A stretch of DNA of 64,000 nucleotides from Calliopum simillimum. Lineage: Eukaryota; Arthropoda; Insecta; Diptera; Lauxaniidae. The stretch lies in assembly GCA_951812925.1 (NCBI GenBank), contig OX638368.1, positions 154,366,492-154,430,491 on the forward strand, written 5' to 3'. Both the position numbers and the translations under genes were made by a program. Under the pieces are notes generated by a model that was given only the letters and a program-made list of their open reading frames with translations, did not search any database and was not told where the DNA came from. The stretch's first letter is position 1, and each line of letters opens with the position of its first letter. Of the stretch, positions 36,572 through 48,059 are shown in pieces.

Positions 36572-36946
36572 GCCGTGTTTCTTTTAACGCTTATATACAA
36601 TTGTGGATATATTTAAATTGCGATAACTCATGAACAGTGATTCGCACAATAAAACTTGAAGGAACTTTTTTATGAAAAATCACGTTATCTATAAAAACTT
36701 TTCATTTTATTTTTAAAAAAATTTGTCTTTTAGGAGTTATTCTATAAAAACTGGTTAAGCGCCGATAAACGGCAAAAAATCACTTTTTTTTAAATGACTT
36801 CTAAATAACTATTTTTTTTTTACAAAAGATTAAAATTATTTGTAGAGCATGTGGTTCTTGGACTTTTTATCGTACGACTCACCGTTCATAAGTTATCGCA
36901 ATTTGAAAATTAGCACAATTGTATATACGCGTCAAAAAAACAGGCC
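36572..36946. mobile_element. TA-flanked palindromic MITE, copy 1
   Basis: Inverted ends GCCGTGTTTCTTTTAACG and the complement of CGCGTCAAAAAAACAGGCC lie inside TA at 36570-36571 and TA at 36947-36948. Both halves contain ATACAATTGTGG/CAATTGTATA and ACTCATGAACAGTGA/TCACCGTTCATAAGT pairs. A second copy in opposite orientation is at 47629-48022; the AACTGGTTAAGCGCCGATAA block is shared. Non-coding. Confidence 0.85.
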
Positions 36947-37913
36947 TATTATACTTGAAATGCAGTGTAGGGTATTTAGTGTTTGGCCAGGCTAAAGATA
37001 CCACCCTTACTAGTTATTATGTAGCTTTGAGTAGACCACAAAAATGATTTTTGCACTTTTAAGCAATGATAACTCAGGATCTTGAAGCGATAGAAAAAAC
37101 CAAGTTCAGATTCATAATTAGAAGATCCCATAAACGGCTAAAAATACTGAAAACGGAAAGCCATGGACTGGAGGTATGGGATAAAAAAATTAGCCACCGC
37201 AGATCCTGACAACATCCATTTTCTTGTTATTTGGGGTCCTACCTATAAAATTCTGAGCTCAGTTTTAGGTTTTCATATTTAGCAAAACACAAGTCCATTT
37301 GGTGCCTACTCTAATTGAATATATTATAATTCAAACGCTACACAGACCGCCAAGACCAACCCATTTAAAACTATGAAAGTGATTTCTCACGAACTTTTTG
37401 ATCCTAAGCCCAAATATGTTTATAGAATTGCTTTATCACTTCAAAAATTTCAAATTTTTGCTTTTCTTCTTTTAACACAAAACAGCACAATACTTTCCGG
37501 TTTCTATTAAGTTTTATTTTATTTTATCGATGTAAGCACCCTGCCTCAAAGTTTTACCACAATCGGTGCTACTCGAACTGAAAGTTAATTCTAGTTCTTG
37601 GAGGAACGATGTGCCACTATTGTTAGCCAACTTTCTTTTACCTTGTTTAATTAAATATGTCGTTTTAATAATAAAACTCATTAAAAATATTTCCAAAAAT
37701 ACAAAATTTAACAATAACCATCAACAGCAGAAATATTGCCAGCAAATCATATTAATCCTGCGACTGCTCTGGCATTCAGGCTAAAATCTCATTAAGCACA
37801 GCTTTGTTGGGAACAGGAAAATATCATTACCAATATGTTTTTGTTATTTTTTAAAATTGCTGATTTAATTTCGTTGTTTCTCTCTCTTTCTTTCGTTTCA
37901 ATTCAACATACAG

Positions 37914-40055
37914 CCAAGCCTGGTGCGCTACGCAACTGTACGCTGCGTCCATACGTTGTGACTTCGGCATCGTTGAATTCATCGAATCAAACAACAATGC
38001 ATAGCAATCAAATGTTGCCAACGCAATATGGACGACACGAATCAAATTATCCGCATATGGAATATGTACGTGAGCGACATACAAACAGCAGCAGCAACAA
38101 CAATGATCAGGCCGCCGTGAGCAACAGAAGAACTAATAACAAATTTAACAATGCGAATCAACAACAACATAAAAAAGCAGCGGCTGCAGCGAAAAATATC
38201 AACAATAATAATAATAATATTATTTTGAAAAACACAGGAGGAACATCCCATCATCAACAACAAAAACACCAAATTAAAAAAATTTTAAAAAAGCTGAATC
38301 AACAACAGTTGCAACATTTGAAAAAACGTACATCATTTACGCCAACGCAAACGTTGGCATTCATTAAAAAGAAGCAAAAGCAACAACAAGAGCTACTTAA
38401 ACAACAACAGCTTCCGCCAGTTATCGTTTCAACTGCAGCAGCAGCAACACTGCAGCAGAATAGCAATAGCAACAACAAAAGTAATGTCAGCAATCCAATT
38501 GCTGCAAATATTGCTGCTACTGCTAATGTTGCTGCCGCTGTAGAGAAGCAACGTAAGAAACGCGCAGCAATAGCAGTCATTAAGACGCAGGAGAAAAAGC
38601 AGACGAAGAAGGAGCAACAACAACAACAACAACAACAACAGCAAAAAAACTTGCAAAGACCAAAAAAGCAAAAATCATATATATCATTTTCCGACAAGAC
38701 AACAGCAACAGCAACTGCAACATTGCCAACGGGAGCAGCAACAAAATATCATAACAAACGCCACAAAAACACGCACAAACAACAAGCGACGATAATCCAT
38801 CATCAACAGCAGGATAACAAGTCAGCAACTTTGAAAAGACGAAGAAGAAGAAGAGAGATAAAAACATCAGCAGCAGTGGCAGCAGCAGCAACATGGCAAC
38901 AAGGTACAACAGCAGCATATCATAACAAAACAAAACATATTATATGGAATACAACAACAAAATATGGACGTAATCATCAACAGCAACAACAACAATATAT
39001 TGATAGTGTTACCTCAGAGCTGAACAACGGTAACAGCAATAGCAATAGCAACAACAACGAATTTAGTAACAAAACTCAACGAAGAAAACATGAAAACTTA
39101 ACAACAACAGTAGCAGCTACAAAGGATGTTGAAGGTGAAGAAGAAGAAGAAGAGAAAGACTTTGATAAATTAGTTAAACGACGTATACGAGCAACATCAT
39201 TAGAAGCCGGAGCAGCAGCAGCAGTAGCAGTAAAATCATCTGGTATCAATGCCGCATCAACAATTTTAACAAAACATGCAGCAGCAAACATCAACAGCAA
39301 CACAAAGCAACATATTAGTTACAAGAAAAATATTAAATCGTTGCAAGCACCAAATGCACCAACAATTACGGATGACAGTGATGGACAAAAACAACAACAA
39401 CAACAACAACGACAAAAACAACGAATTAAAAATGAAATTACCGTCGAAGAAATTGATAGCGTCGATGTTGTTGATGATGATAATATTGATGATGCTGATG
39501 CTGACAATGACGACAATAATGCAAACACTGACAGCAGCAGCGATAACAATGGTGATGTCGAAGATGATATATTTGAAACCGAGGATATAAGCATTGGTGT
39601 CAATGATGCAGCGCATTTCACTGATGATGTTGCTATCCTAAATGTTGGCAATAATTTGTTGCACAGTCGACAACAGGAGAGTCTGCAGCAGCAACAGCTA
39701 CAGTTACACCAGCATCATGTACAAGAACCTCGATATGATTATTCACGTATGGAATATACATTTAATGGTGGTGGTGCTGTGGGTGTGGCAGATGTTGTCG
39801 GTGGCGGTAGCGGAGAAACAACAGCTGCTGGTGCTGATGCTGCTAGTGTGCACGGTTTACTTAGCAATGGCATTCATTTGGATAACTATGACAATATCAT
39901 TTATTCAACAATGGAATTGGAATGCCTGGCCGGTTATGATGGTGGTCTACAACAGCAATTTTATTTGGAAGCCTATGACTCAAAGACAAAAAAATTGCGA
40001 CTCAATACAACGAGCACGTACTCGGATATACCGATTTTTCGCATTGATTTAAGTG
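37914..40055 (+). CDS. Side-family receptor exon: FN3 with giant low-complexity insert
   Basis: The exon is open for 2142 nt. It begins AKPGALRNCTLRPY, the first FN3 strand of Side proteins. It ends with MELECLAGYDGGLQQQFYLEAY...TKKLRLN...IPIFRIDLS, the next FN3 strands. In between lie about 640 residues of low complexity. There are poly-Q (about ten residues, near 38615-38644), N-rich and A-rich runs, and lysine/arginine clusters including six arginines (38837-38854). A glutamate run lies near 39138-39156 and an aspartate/asparagine-rich acidic stretch at 39445-39600. A GGG-rich patch lies near 39765-39820. The total length far exceeds a normal FN3 exon. Acceptor ATACAG, donor GTAAGT, phase 1 both sides. 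The insert is probably disordered. Internal splicing that removes it cannot be excluded. Confidence 0.88.
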
Positions 40056-41164
40056 GTAAGTATACAATATCTTACTAATATTGTATAATTTCAGTTAACT
40101 CATTCGAGGGTCTTGACAAAATAAGTTAATTTTCCATTAATCGTTTTCGAGCTTTATTTTAGAGACCTTCTATTTTTCTAGGAGTGATGGATCACATTCT
40201 TCATAGCGTATATTTTGAAAAGCTTTTTTTGTATCGGCAAGCCAATTAACTGCATGCATTGGGATTGTTGATATTGTAATGCATCACCCAAGATTATGTA
40301 CCTAATAACACATCATTGGGAAGACTCCAAATGATCATCCTTACATAAGTTTTTTTTTTTTCTTTCTAGTGCTTAACCTAAAAACTTCGAAGAAAGGTAC
40401 TTAGAAGGACTCTCAGAAACAATAACTGCATAATTTTTTTTATTTGCATTCCCAGAAAAACCAATGGAGCACATTTGATGCTACTAAAGGCCCATTATGA
40501 CTAAAAAATCATGTTTTTGGCCATAACTTTTTTTTCATTTCAAAATGTATACCCAAGGGTGTTTTAGGAATAAAGAACATGTTGTCACAAAAATTTTGGC
40601 GGGTGTAAAGATAATATTTTCGTTCCAAAATCGATTTTGTTTTACGTTTCTCAATTACGCGGTAGGAAAAACAATTTTTTACTCAAAAGCTAGGCATCTA
40701 ACGAAACGCACTTTTTGAAACTGAATTCGCATTCGAGGCCAGAATTGCTCATATACTTCAGGATTTCGAGATATCCTAGCTTGAAGCTGAGAAAGCGCTG
40801 TTTTCAATCTTACGGTGTAGTTCCAGGAGATAGTATACTGTAGTTCTTTTGATGGCATCAAATAGCCTTAATCTTACCTATCAAACCATGCCCTTAATTT
40901 TTTTCTATTGGAGCCTTGCTTTCCGAGTTATCAATCTTTGAAATAAAGGCATCTTTTTCCCATATAAAAATGTATGGGGAAAAAGTCTCCTTTAACGACC
41001 ATAGGGACAAATATATCCCAGAAAATTCCAGAAAAACCGTTAAATTTTTTGAATTTTTATTTAAAAATATGTTTTCTGGACGCCTCATAAGCAGACCATT
41101 ATAAATAGCTAACATGGTTGCATAAACTCTCAATTCCTTACGGTCCTGAAAGGCTTAACTTTTT

Positions 41165-41360
41165 AGTATTTTTCGTCTTTGGCGACCGCTACCGAAATTT
41201 TGCATAGAATTTTTTTGTAGAATACTTTAACCAATTGTTGCCCAGTTTTTGGGAAAAAGGGTCAGAAAAACCCATAGAAACTATGTATAATGGGTTAATC
41301 TGCAGTAAGAAAATGTTGTGTGTTCTCGTGTGATTTTCATGGTCTTGGGGCAACAAGTTT
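41165..41360 (+). repeat. Dispersed repeat, copy 2 of 3
   Basis: Shares GTAGAATACTTTAACCAATT and AAAAAGGGTCAGAAAAAC with 25130-25285 and 51830-51980. Directly upstream (40735-40790) is a copy of the GAGATATCCTAG module. Non-coding. Confidence 0.6.
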
Positions 41361-41754
41361 TATCGTGTAACGATTGTTTTATTCCGGAGGCTGAGGTAGC
41401 TTCAGCAGTTGCGATGGTCGAACTAAAAGACAATCTAATACTTTCAGTTTACAAAAATATTTATTTATTTATTTGCTGGAAATCATTAAGCAGATAAATT
41501 AGTTTCTTTTACTTAACAGTATGGTATTTTTTTATTTCTTAATAATACTTTACAAACAATGTGTTATGTTGTTGAGATTGATTAATCTCCAATATTCTTT
41601 AATATATATTTCAAATAAAGATGTTTTAAATCCTCGACCGGTATTCCTACATTCGATTATCCAATGTTGAACTCCTTGATCAGCTGCTTACGTGGATACT
41701 ACGTAGTGTTGTTTAACCTGTGTCGGTAAAATTATAAAAATTATTATTCCAAAC

Positions 41755-42010
41755 TACCATGCATGCCTAGCGAACACTATAAAAAAGTATTCGACGTACA
41801 GACTATAGCACTGTTCACTAGATGGTGTCCGGGGCCTTCAGAAGGTATGAAAAACCTTCCCAGCCTAAAAGCTTTAGAAATACACTACCATGCACGCTTG
41901 CTGAATACTATAATAAGTATTACACGCACAGACTACGACACTGTTCACCAGGTGGTGTCCAGGGGTCTTCAGAAGGTATGAAAAACCTTCCCAGCCTAAA
42001 AAACTAACTA
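41755..42010 (+). repeat. Tandem duplication, 131-bp unit
   Basis: Two direct copies start at TACCATGCATGC (41755) and TACCATGCACGC (41886). The segment TTCAGAAGGTATGAAAAACC is identical in both. The copies differ at many other sites, so the duplication is not recent. Open frames run through each copy but differ in length and are not supported as genes. Confidence 0.85.
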
Positions 42011-42170
42011 CCCTAGAAATATCTAAGCGATACGAGGCCTCTGCACTTTACCTTTAAGCTTTCAACGTTTAAACATTAATATTAAAATATTGATGTTGTC
42101 GCATCTAACGCTTGGCTGTGACTGCCTGCCTTCTGTCTTTTCGTTCGTTCTTTTATAGTCGTTTAGTTTA

Positions 42171-42417
42171 GGTGAATATTTCACTTGAGGTGAATATTTT
42201 ACTTACGGTGAATATTTCACTTGAGATGAATATTTTACTTGAGGTGAATATTTCACTTGAGGTGAATATTTTATTTGAGGTGGATATTTCACTGGAGGTG
42301 AATATTACACTTGAGGTTAATATGTTGATGAAGGTGAATATTTCACGCTAGGTAAATATTTTACTGAGGTGCGAATACTTGAAGCCGAGGGTGAATATTC
42401 AATTTAGGTGAATATAC
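42171..42417 (+). repeat. 18-bp minisatellite, about 14 copies
   Basis: Unit GGTGAATATTTCACTTGA. The first several units alternate between TTTCACTTGA and TTTTACTTGA endings, suggesting a 36-bp higher-order unit. The last units are degenerate. The GTGAATATTTCAC core is itself a palindrome. Confidence 0.9.
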
Positions 42418-43227
42418 CAATGCAGATAGACATAAGATTTGTGACTTTACTTGGGACGCTACAATCCAAAATGTTGTTTTACAATGGGGTGAAATTTTAA
42501 AAATAAATTTTTTTGGAGATTTTAGCTAAAAAGCAATTAAAATAAAACCGGTAGCTGGGTTCTGTAAAATCTCGGTTTGATATGGTTTAAATCTTATTAT
42601 AATCTCAATTAAGTTAGGAATGAGTAATTCGACATCAGATTTTATTTTTCCTGAATCAAGGTATAAAAAAAATTAATACATATATCAAACTTAACATCGT
42701 AAATTAAATATTTTGGAATTTCTCCTGGGTGCAACAAAAAGAATAAATATGACGGACTGTGCATAGATCGTCTTTATAAGCACCTAAATAAGATTTTATA
42801 GCGTTTCACAAAAAAAAAAAAACTTTATAATCATCTCTTTAAGACTGGTTTAACTTATCATGAAACCACTTTTGATACTAGTCGAATGGACTGAATTACT
42901 CTTTCTTTAATATATGTATGTAGATTTTTTGGCCTTTTTCTTCCAAAATAGAACTGAAGGTCACTTTTGCTAGCATATTGATGTGCTCAGCGCTGAAAAG
43001 TTATGCCACCTTTACTTAACAAAATTTCATATAAAATTCTTTCTCATACAAATTTTTAAAGTTTTTTATTTTGTTTTTAACTTCTTATTTTAAATAAATT
43101 ACTTAAAAGTTTTTTTAAAAAAAAAAAAACCCATTTACTATGCGCGCATTTAATCCGATACATTAAATTGATCAACGAAAATACGCTGCGCAAACAATTT
43201 GCAAATTCTGGCAACAAATTAAACCCG

Positions 43228-43244
43228 CACACACACACACACAC
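43228..43244. repeat. (CA)n microsatellite
   Basis: About eight CA units. Ordinary simple repeat. Confidence 0.8.
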
Positions 43245-43994
43245 GCTTGTATGATACACATCAAGGAAAAAGGATATAGCGTAAAGGTTATATGTTGTGC
43301 AAATTATGTCTATTCAGTTTTCATCTTTGTTTATTGTCTCACATATCACACTTTAATCTTTGCGTTTTCATTTGTCTCTTCTCATCTTTGTAATGCGATT
43401 GTAACATGAAGTTGGGAAGATGATGGTAAGGATATCGTCCTTGTTGTTGTTGTTGCTGTGGCACACGCATTGTTCGCGCTCATGTGTAATCAACAATAAA
43501 CACAATAACAAGAATCCAATTGCGATAATGCCTGTCTAAGGATAAAAAACAAAAAAAAAAAAAAATAACTTGGAATAAAATAACTTTTCTACATTCCCAT
43601 GTACATATGCATATGTTATAGGGATTTCAATCCCGGGTATTTTTTTGAATACTCGTGGTATTCAAATTACCATGTCTTTAAGAAGATATAATACTTATAT
43701 ACTTATAACACTTGTTATAAAAAACGTGGCATTCGTTGGAGAATTCTTTGAAATAGGCTCCATTTTTAATATTTACAAGCTGCTTGGTGCTGACGTAAAC
43801 TTTTCTTCAAACTTTAAATTTATTTGAAGGTTTTGAATAAGGAAAGGAAAAATAAACAATAAAAATATCGTGGACAATCTTAAACCCAAAAAAAATAGCA
43901 GTACTGATGTGGTAAGCAAGCCCGGCAAATTCTAAGGTCGTTAAGTTTTTTATAATTGTGGCATTGAGCTCCCTAATATTTTTATATATGCATA

Positions 43995-44060
43995 TGTCTT
44001 GGCCCTATGCTCCTCCTAGGAGTTAAAGGAAAATACATACATAATACATACATATGTCTT
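43995..44060 (+). mobile_element. LINE 3' end, very short copy
   Basis: CTATGCTCCTCCTAGGAG then TTAAAGGAAAATACATACAT: the same 3' terminus as the copy ending near 51800 and, in reverse complement, that at 26310. Only the tail is present (dead-on-arrival 5' truncation). Confidence 0.75.
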
Positions 44061-45649
44061 GTGTTCGAATGTAAATAACAACCCTTTGCATCTTTGTAAT
44101 TTGATATTTCGTCCTCTCAACATGTGTATAAGGAACTCATATATAACAGGATGAAAAATTGTAAAAAATGCGAAAGTTTTTATACTTTGTAAGCATTTAA
44201 ATAATTTTTCCTCAAGAGGTTATAAGATATCGAAATAGTTGAACAAAGAGCGTAGATAGAATTTTATTTCGGGTGGGACCAGACAAGCTATTTTGTTTAA
44301 AATCACGAAATAGATTTTACTCATACGACTTTTTGCAAGGAAATAAGGAAATTTCGCGAGCGGTTAGAGCCTGCATTAAACTTGAAATCAATGAAGAAAC
44401 CAAAGAATGCAAGTGCCATTTTACCGTCCATTTTTGGTGTAAAGTACTTTTTCCATGATATAGTCAATCCCTAAAAATTTTAGGCTTGTAGATGCTCCAA
44501 AACAAGTGTTATGACTTTATTCCAGCAAGATTGGCCTTTTGGGCCACTGTGCGTTGTGGATAAAAGCTTGGTATGCCATTTTCAAAAAAGTTACTAATTG
44601 ATTTGTTTTTTAAATATGAAATTTTTTTTCGTTGCATTGTAAAAGTTTTAAAATAACTGCATTAAAAAATTTAAAAAAAAAGTGGTTCTTCCACTTTTTA
44701 ATTCATATTGTATGAATGAATTAAGTGAATCATTCTGTTTTATTCCGGAAACTTTTTGAAAAAATTAAAAATCATTTTAAAATTTTTAATCCTTAAGTTT
44801 ATCTTAATGTTCACTCTTTAGTCTCAGGTTCGTATCATCCGTCGTCTACTTATTGATTACCTTTCGCATTAAAACTCATCGCTTGCAGGCGGGCATAATT
44901 AGCTCTCGAAAGTTTCAATTAACTTTCTGCAGCTACACAACTTAACAAACAAATACATAGTAACTTTTCTATATGAACTTACTTACAATCCATAGTCAAT
45001 ATTTCGTAGTTAAATCCCAATGGAACGTAAAGACCCCAACGAAATGCTGTGGTTTTCATTCATACACTAGTCTACCTACATAAAACTCAAATAACTGCAC
45101 AACTCTATTTGTAAATTCGCAAATATTAAATGAAACGAAAACAAACAAAAAAAAAAAATAGTGGAAAAGTTTCCTACGCGTCGTCATCATCGACGGTGCA
45201 ACCACAAAGCGATGAAGGGTTTTCTTAACTCAACTTAACACGCTTGTCTAACTAATCGTGACTTAACGGTTCGTTAGATTTTGCAAATACAAGTTTAAGC
45301 GCACGCAAAGTGGTATAAGATACCTTTTGAATAGAAGCGTAGCACAGTGTTCTCGCAATGAATTAAAGTTGGACAAAAATTTTCTAATTTGTTTTCAAGT
45401 TTCTTAAAAATTATTCTTGAATATACCTATTGTGTAACATTTCTTTTTCACTTAATATTTGAAATAAATGTAGGTTCAATAACCCTATGTAATTTACAAA
45501 ATCATCTGAAAATATTTGCTTATGTTATTATTAGTATACATAATGAATGACATTCTCCGATTGTGCACATCACTTATTTTTATTAATTTCTGAGTAAGTT
45601 CCAATGTATGGGTACATATTTTTAGTAATATTGATCGCATTTCTGATTA

Positions 45650-46400
45650 TTGAAACTGACTGGTTCGCATCACTTTATCTGAAATCAAATCTTTTTCACC
45701 TGTGCCAAATAGTTTCAGACATATGACACATTTGTTTTTTTTAGAATGAAGGGGCGTGGTCACGCCAATTTTTATTGAACATTTTTTTCCCAGTGCTAAT
45801 TAGATAAGTACCAAGGCTCTTTTACTTGAGTCAAATATTTTCAGAGATACGACAAACTTCGGGTGGGAGGGGTGTGGCACTTCCCATTTTTTTATTGGAT
45901 ACGATTTCTTCAAGTATTGTTCATATATGTATGTATTAAATCTCATCCTCTTATGTCAAATAGTTTCAATGATAGGAATGATTGTTTCCTTATTTTCATG
46001 TAAATAGAATTTTTCCGACATTTAACGGCCTGCAGGTATGTTCCGATCCGGATAAAATTTTTTTTGATTGGTGTCTATGCCTAGGAAACCGAAATAAGAA
46101 CAGAAAAAAATACTGCTTCCAAGTATATCAACTAAGTACCTTAAATTGGTATAACATTTTTACAGTGCCACATCCTGTTCGCTTCACTCTACCTGAAATC
46201 AAATCATATTCATATATGTCAAATAGTTTTAGAGATATGGCAAATTTGATTGTTTTAAAAAGAGATAGCGTGACCCCGCCCATTTTTCATTAAACATTTT
46301 TTTCCCAGTGCAGAATCTCATTCCCCTGAGTCCAATATTTCCAAAGATACAAGAATTTCGAGTCAAGGAAGCGTGTCATCCTACATTGGTTTTTCTCGGA
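45650..46400. repeat. Cluster of GGGCGTGG-type repeat modules
   Basis: GGGGCGTGGTCACGCC (45752), GGGGTGTGGCACTTCCCAT (about 45868), TAGCGTGACCCCGCCCAT (about 46265) and GAAGCGTGTCATCC (46369) follow one another. Between them are recurring phrases such as CAAATAGTTTYAGAGATATG and CATTTTTTTCCCAGTGC. The same module is tandem at 35868-36452 and scattered at 1310, 1465, 21085 and 21205. Confidence 0.7.
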
Positions 46401-47219
46401 ACGAAAAAAAAAAAATTATGCAGATAACTCTTTCTATTTTTTGAGTCGGTTTCCGCGATGAATCTAAATTTTGACCCTATAGACTGCATAACAGCCTTGT
46501 TGTCCTATATTTCAAATTTTTTAATTATTAAGGCATTTGTTTAGTAATAATAAATATTTTATTATTTAGATTAAAAATGTCGTTCTCTTCGACTAACGCA
46601 CTGTGCCGAAATTCCACGTATTTGCTTTTCTTATCTGAATGAAAAATAAAATAGTGTAAGGAATGTAGTTGTAACGATCTCATCTAGCATCAGACTTCTT
46701 TTACGAGTTAAAACAACCAAACGAATAAAATCCATTTCACCAATACCAATGCACTTAAAATAACAAAAGAAAAAGGACTTAAAAGACATAAAAACCAGCA
46801 TAGCGGCGCTACAGAAAAACTCCAAACAAACAAACTTTGGCTCATTACCTTCAAGCAGAACGCCTTAGAGTAGGCAACATGTTTTTGATTTCTTTGCTTT
46901 CCCCTCTTTTAGTGCTGCTTTTTAATTTGTTGGCAATTTCCTCTTTTCTTGTCGATCTTGCTATTGTCCGTGCAAAATCAAAACCTCAAACTCATCTCTG
47001 TATTTGTGAATCTGTAAAATTTGTGGCTAACGCATACAGATAAATCTCGTATTTACAACAAGATACAAAATAAATTTCAACGCAAAACCATGGACGGAAA
47101 AAGTTAGTTGTTTTTTTTATTTTTTGTTTTTTGTTTTTTGCTGACAACCGCAAATTTATTACAACAACTAATTAATCGTACAAACAACAACAAAAACAGT
47201 AGAGGAAAAAACTAATACT

Positions 47220-47400
47220 CAGCAATTATCACACACAACGCTGAGCGAGCAGCAGCCGCAGCGCCCGCCGCAACCTTATGAATGACAGCGGGTAGGGGCG
47301 CAACGACGGACATAAATACGTGTTGGCATTGGCATTTGTGCGTTCAATTCTCACGGGGATTTTAAGTTGTAGCCGAGAGTGTGGCTAAGTAAAAAGTTTA
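47220..47400. promoter_or_regulatory. GC-rich single-copy island in intron
   Basis: An unusually GC-rich stretch for this window (CAGCAGCCGCAGCGCCCGCC at about 47251-47270, then GGGTAGGGGCGCAACGACGG). It has no open frame of note and no similarity to other parts of the window. It could be a conserved enhancer or alternative promoter. No TATA or initiator is convincing. Confidence 0.25.
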
Positions 47401-47628
47401 ATGACTTTTTAAGTGTGGTGGCGTATAACCAATGCAGGCAATGTTTGGATTGTTAAGCGTTGTTGGCATTTTCCTTTAATTTGGCTTGAATTTGCTGAAA
47501 GTGAGTTCAAGTGAACTTTAAGTTAATTTTGCACAAATTTTGCAAAAACCTTGTACAAATATTTGCCTACAATTATTGAGTTAAATAGCAAGGAATTGCT
47601 GCAGCGTTGTATTGATATCTTATTAATG

Positions 47629-48022
47629 GCTGTGTTTCTTTTGACGCGTATATACAATTGTGGTAATTTTCAAATTGCGATAACTTATGAACAGTGAGTC
47701 GTACGATAGAAAGTCTCAGGGTCTTTTTTATTGAAAACCACATGCTCTATAAATAACTTTAATCATTTGAAAAAAAAAAAATAATTATGTAGAAATTATT
47801 TAAAAAAAAGTGATTTTTTCTCGTTTATCGGCGCTTAACCAGTTTTTATAGAATAACTGCTAAAAAATAAATTTTTTTAAAAATAAAATGAAAAGCTTTT
47901 GCAGAGAACGTGATTTTCTATAAAAAAGTTCCTCAAAGTTTTATTGTGCGACTCACTGTTCATGAGATATCGCAATTTAAAAATATCCACAATTGTATAT
48001 ACGCGTCAAAAGAAAACACGGC
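47629..48022. mobile_element. Palindromic MITE, copy 2
   Basis: Ends GGCTGTGTTTCTTTTGACGC and the complement of GCGTCAAAAGAAAACACGGC. TA follows at 48023-48024 and TG (a mutated TA) precedes. It is the same family as 36572-36946 in the opposite orientation. Arms pair through ATACAATTGTGG and CCACAATTGTAT. Confidence 0.85.
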
Positions 48023-48059
48023 TAATAAAAACTTTTAATAATCATATGAAGGGCATAAA

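Larger units (their letters stand above)
34363..37913 (+). other. Intron between Ig5 and FN3 exons
   Basis: 3551 nt, phase 1. It holds a diverged dispersed repeat (about 34700-34860), a 137-bp tandem repeat (35868-36452) and a TA-flanked MITE (36572-36946). Bases 36950-37900 show no gene. The acceptor is preceded by a CTCTCTCTTTCTTTC tract. Confidence 0.85.

Noticed and set aside
38299..38697. Minus-strand open frames opposite the CAA/CAG-rich exon
   Set aside because: They are poly-Cys/Leu/Val shadows of trinucleotide repeats in the real plus-strand exon.
41763..42007. Two short similar open frames in the 131-bp duplication
   Set aside because: They differ in length and frame use, and similarity follows from the DNA duplication.
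42171..42417. CRISPR-like array
   Set aside because: Units are contiguous without unique spacers, in a eukaryotic genome; it is a minisatellite.
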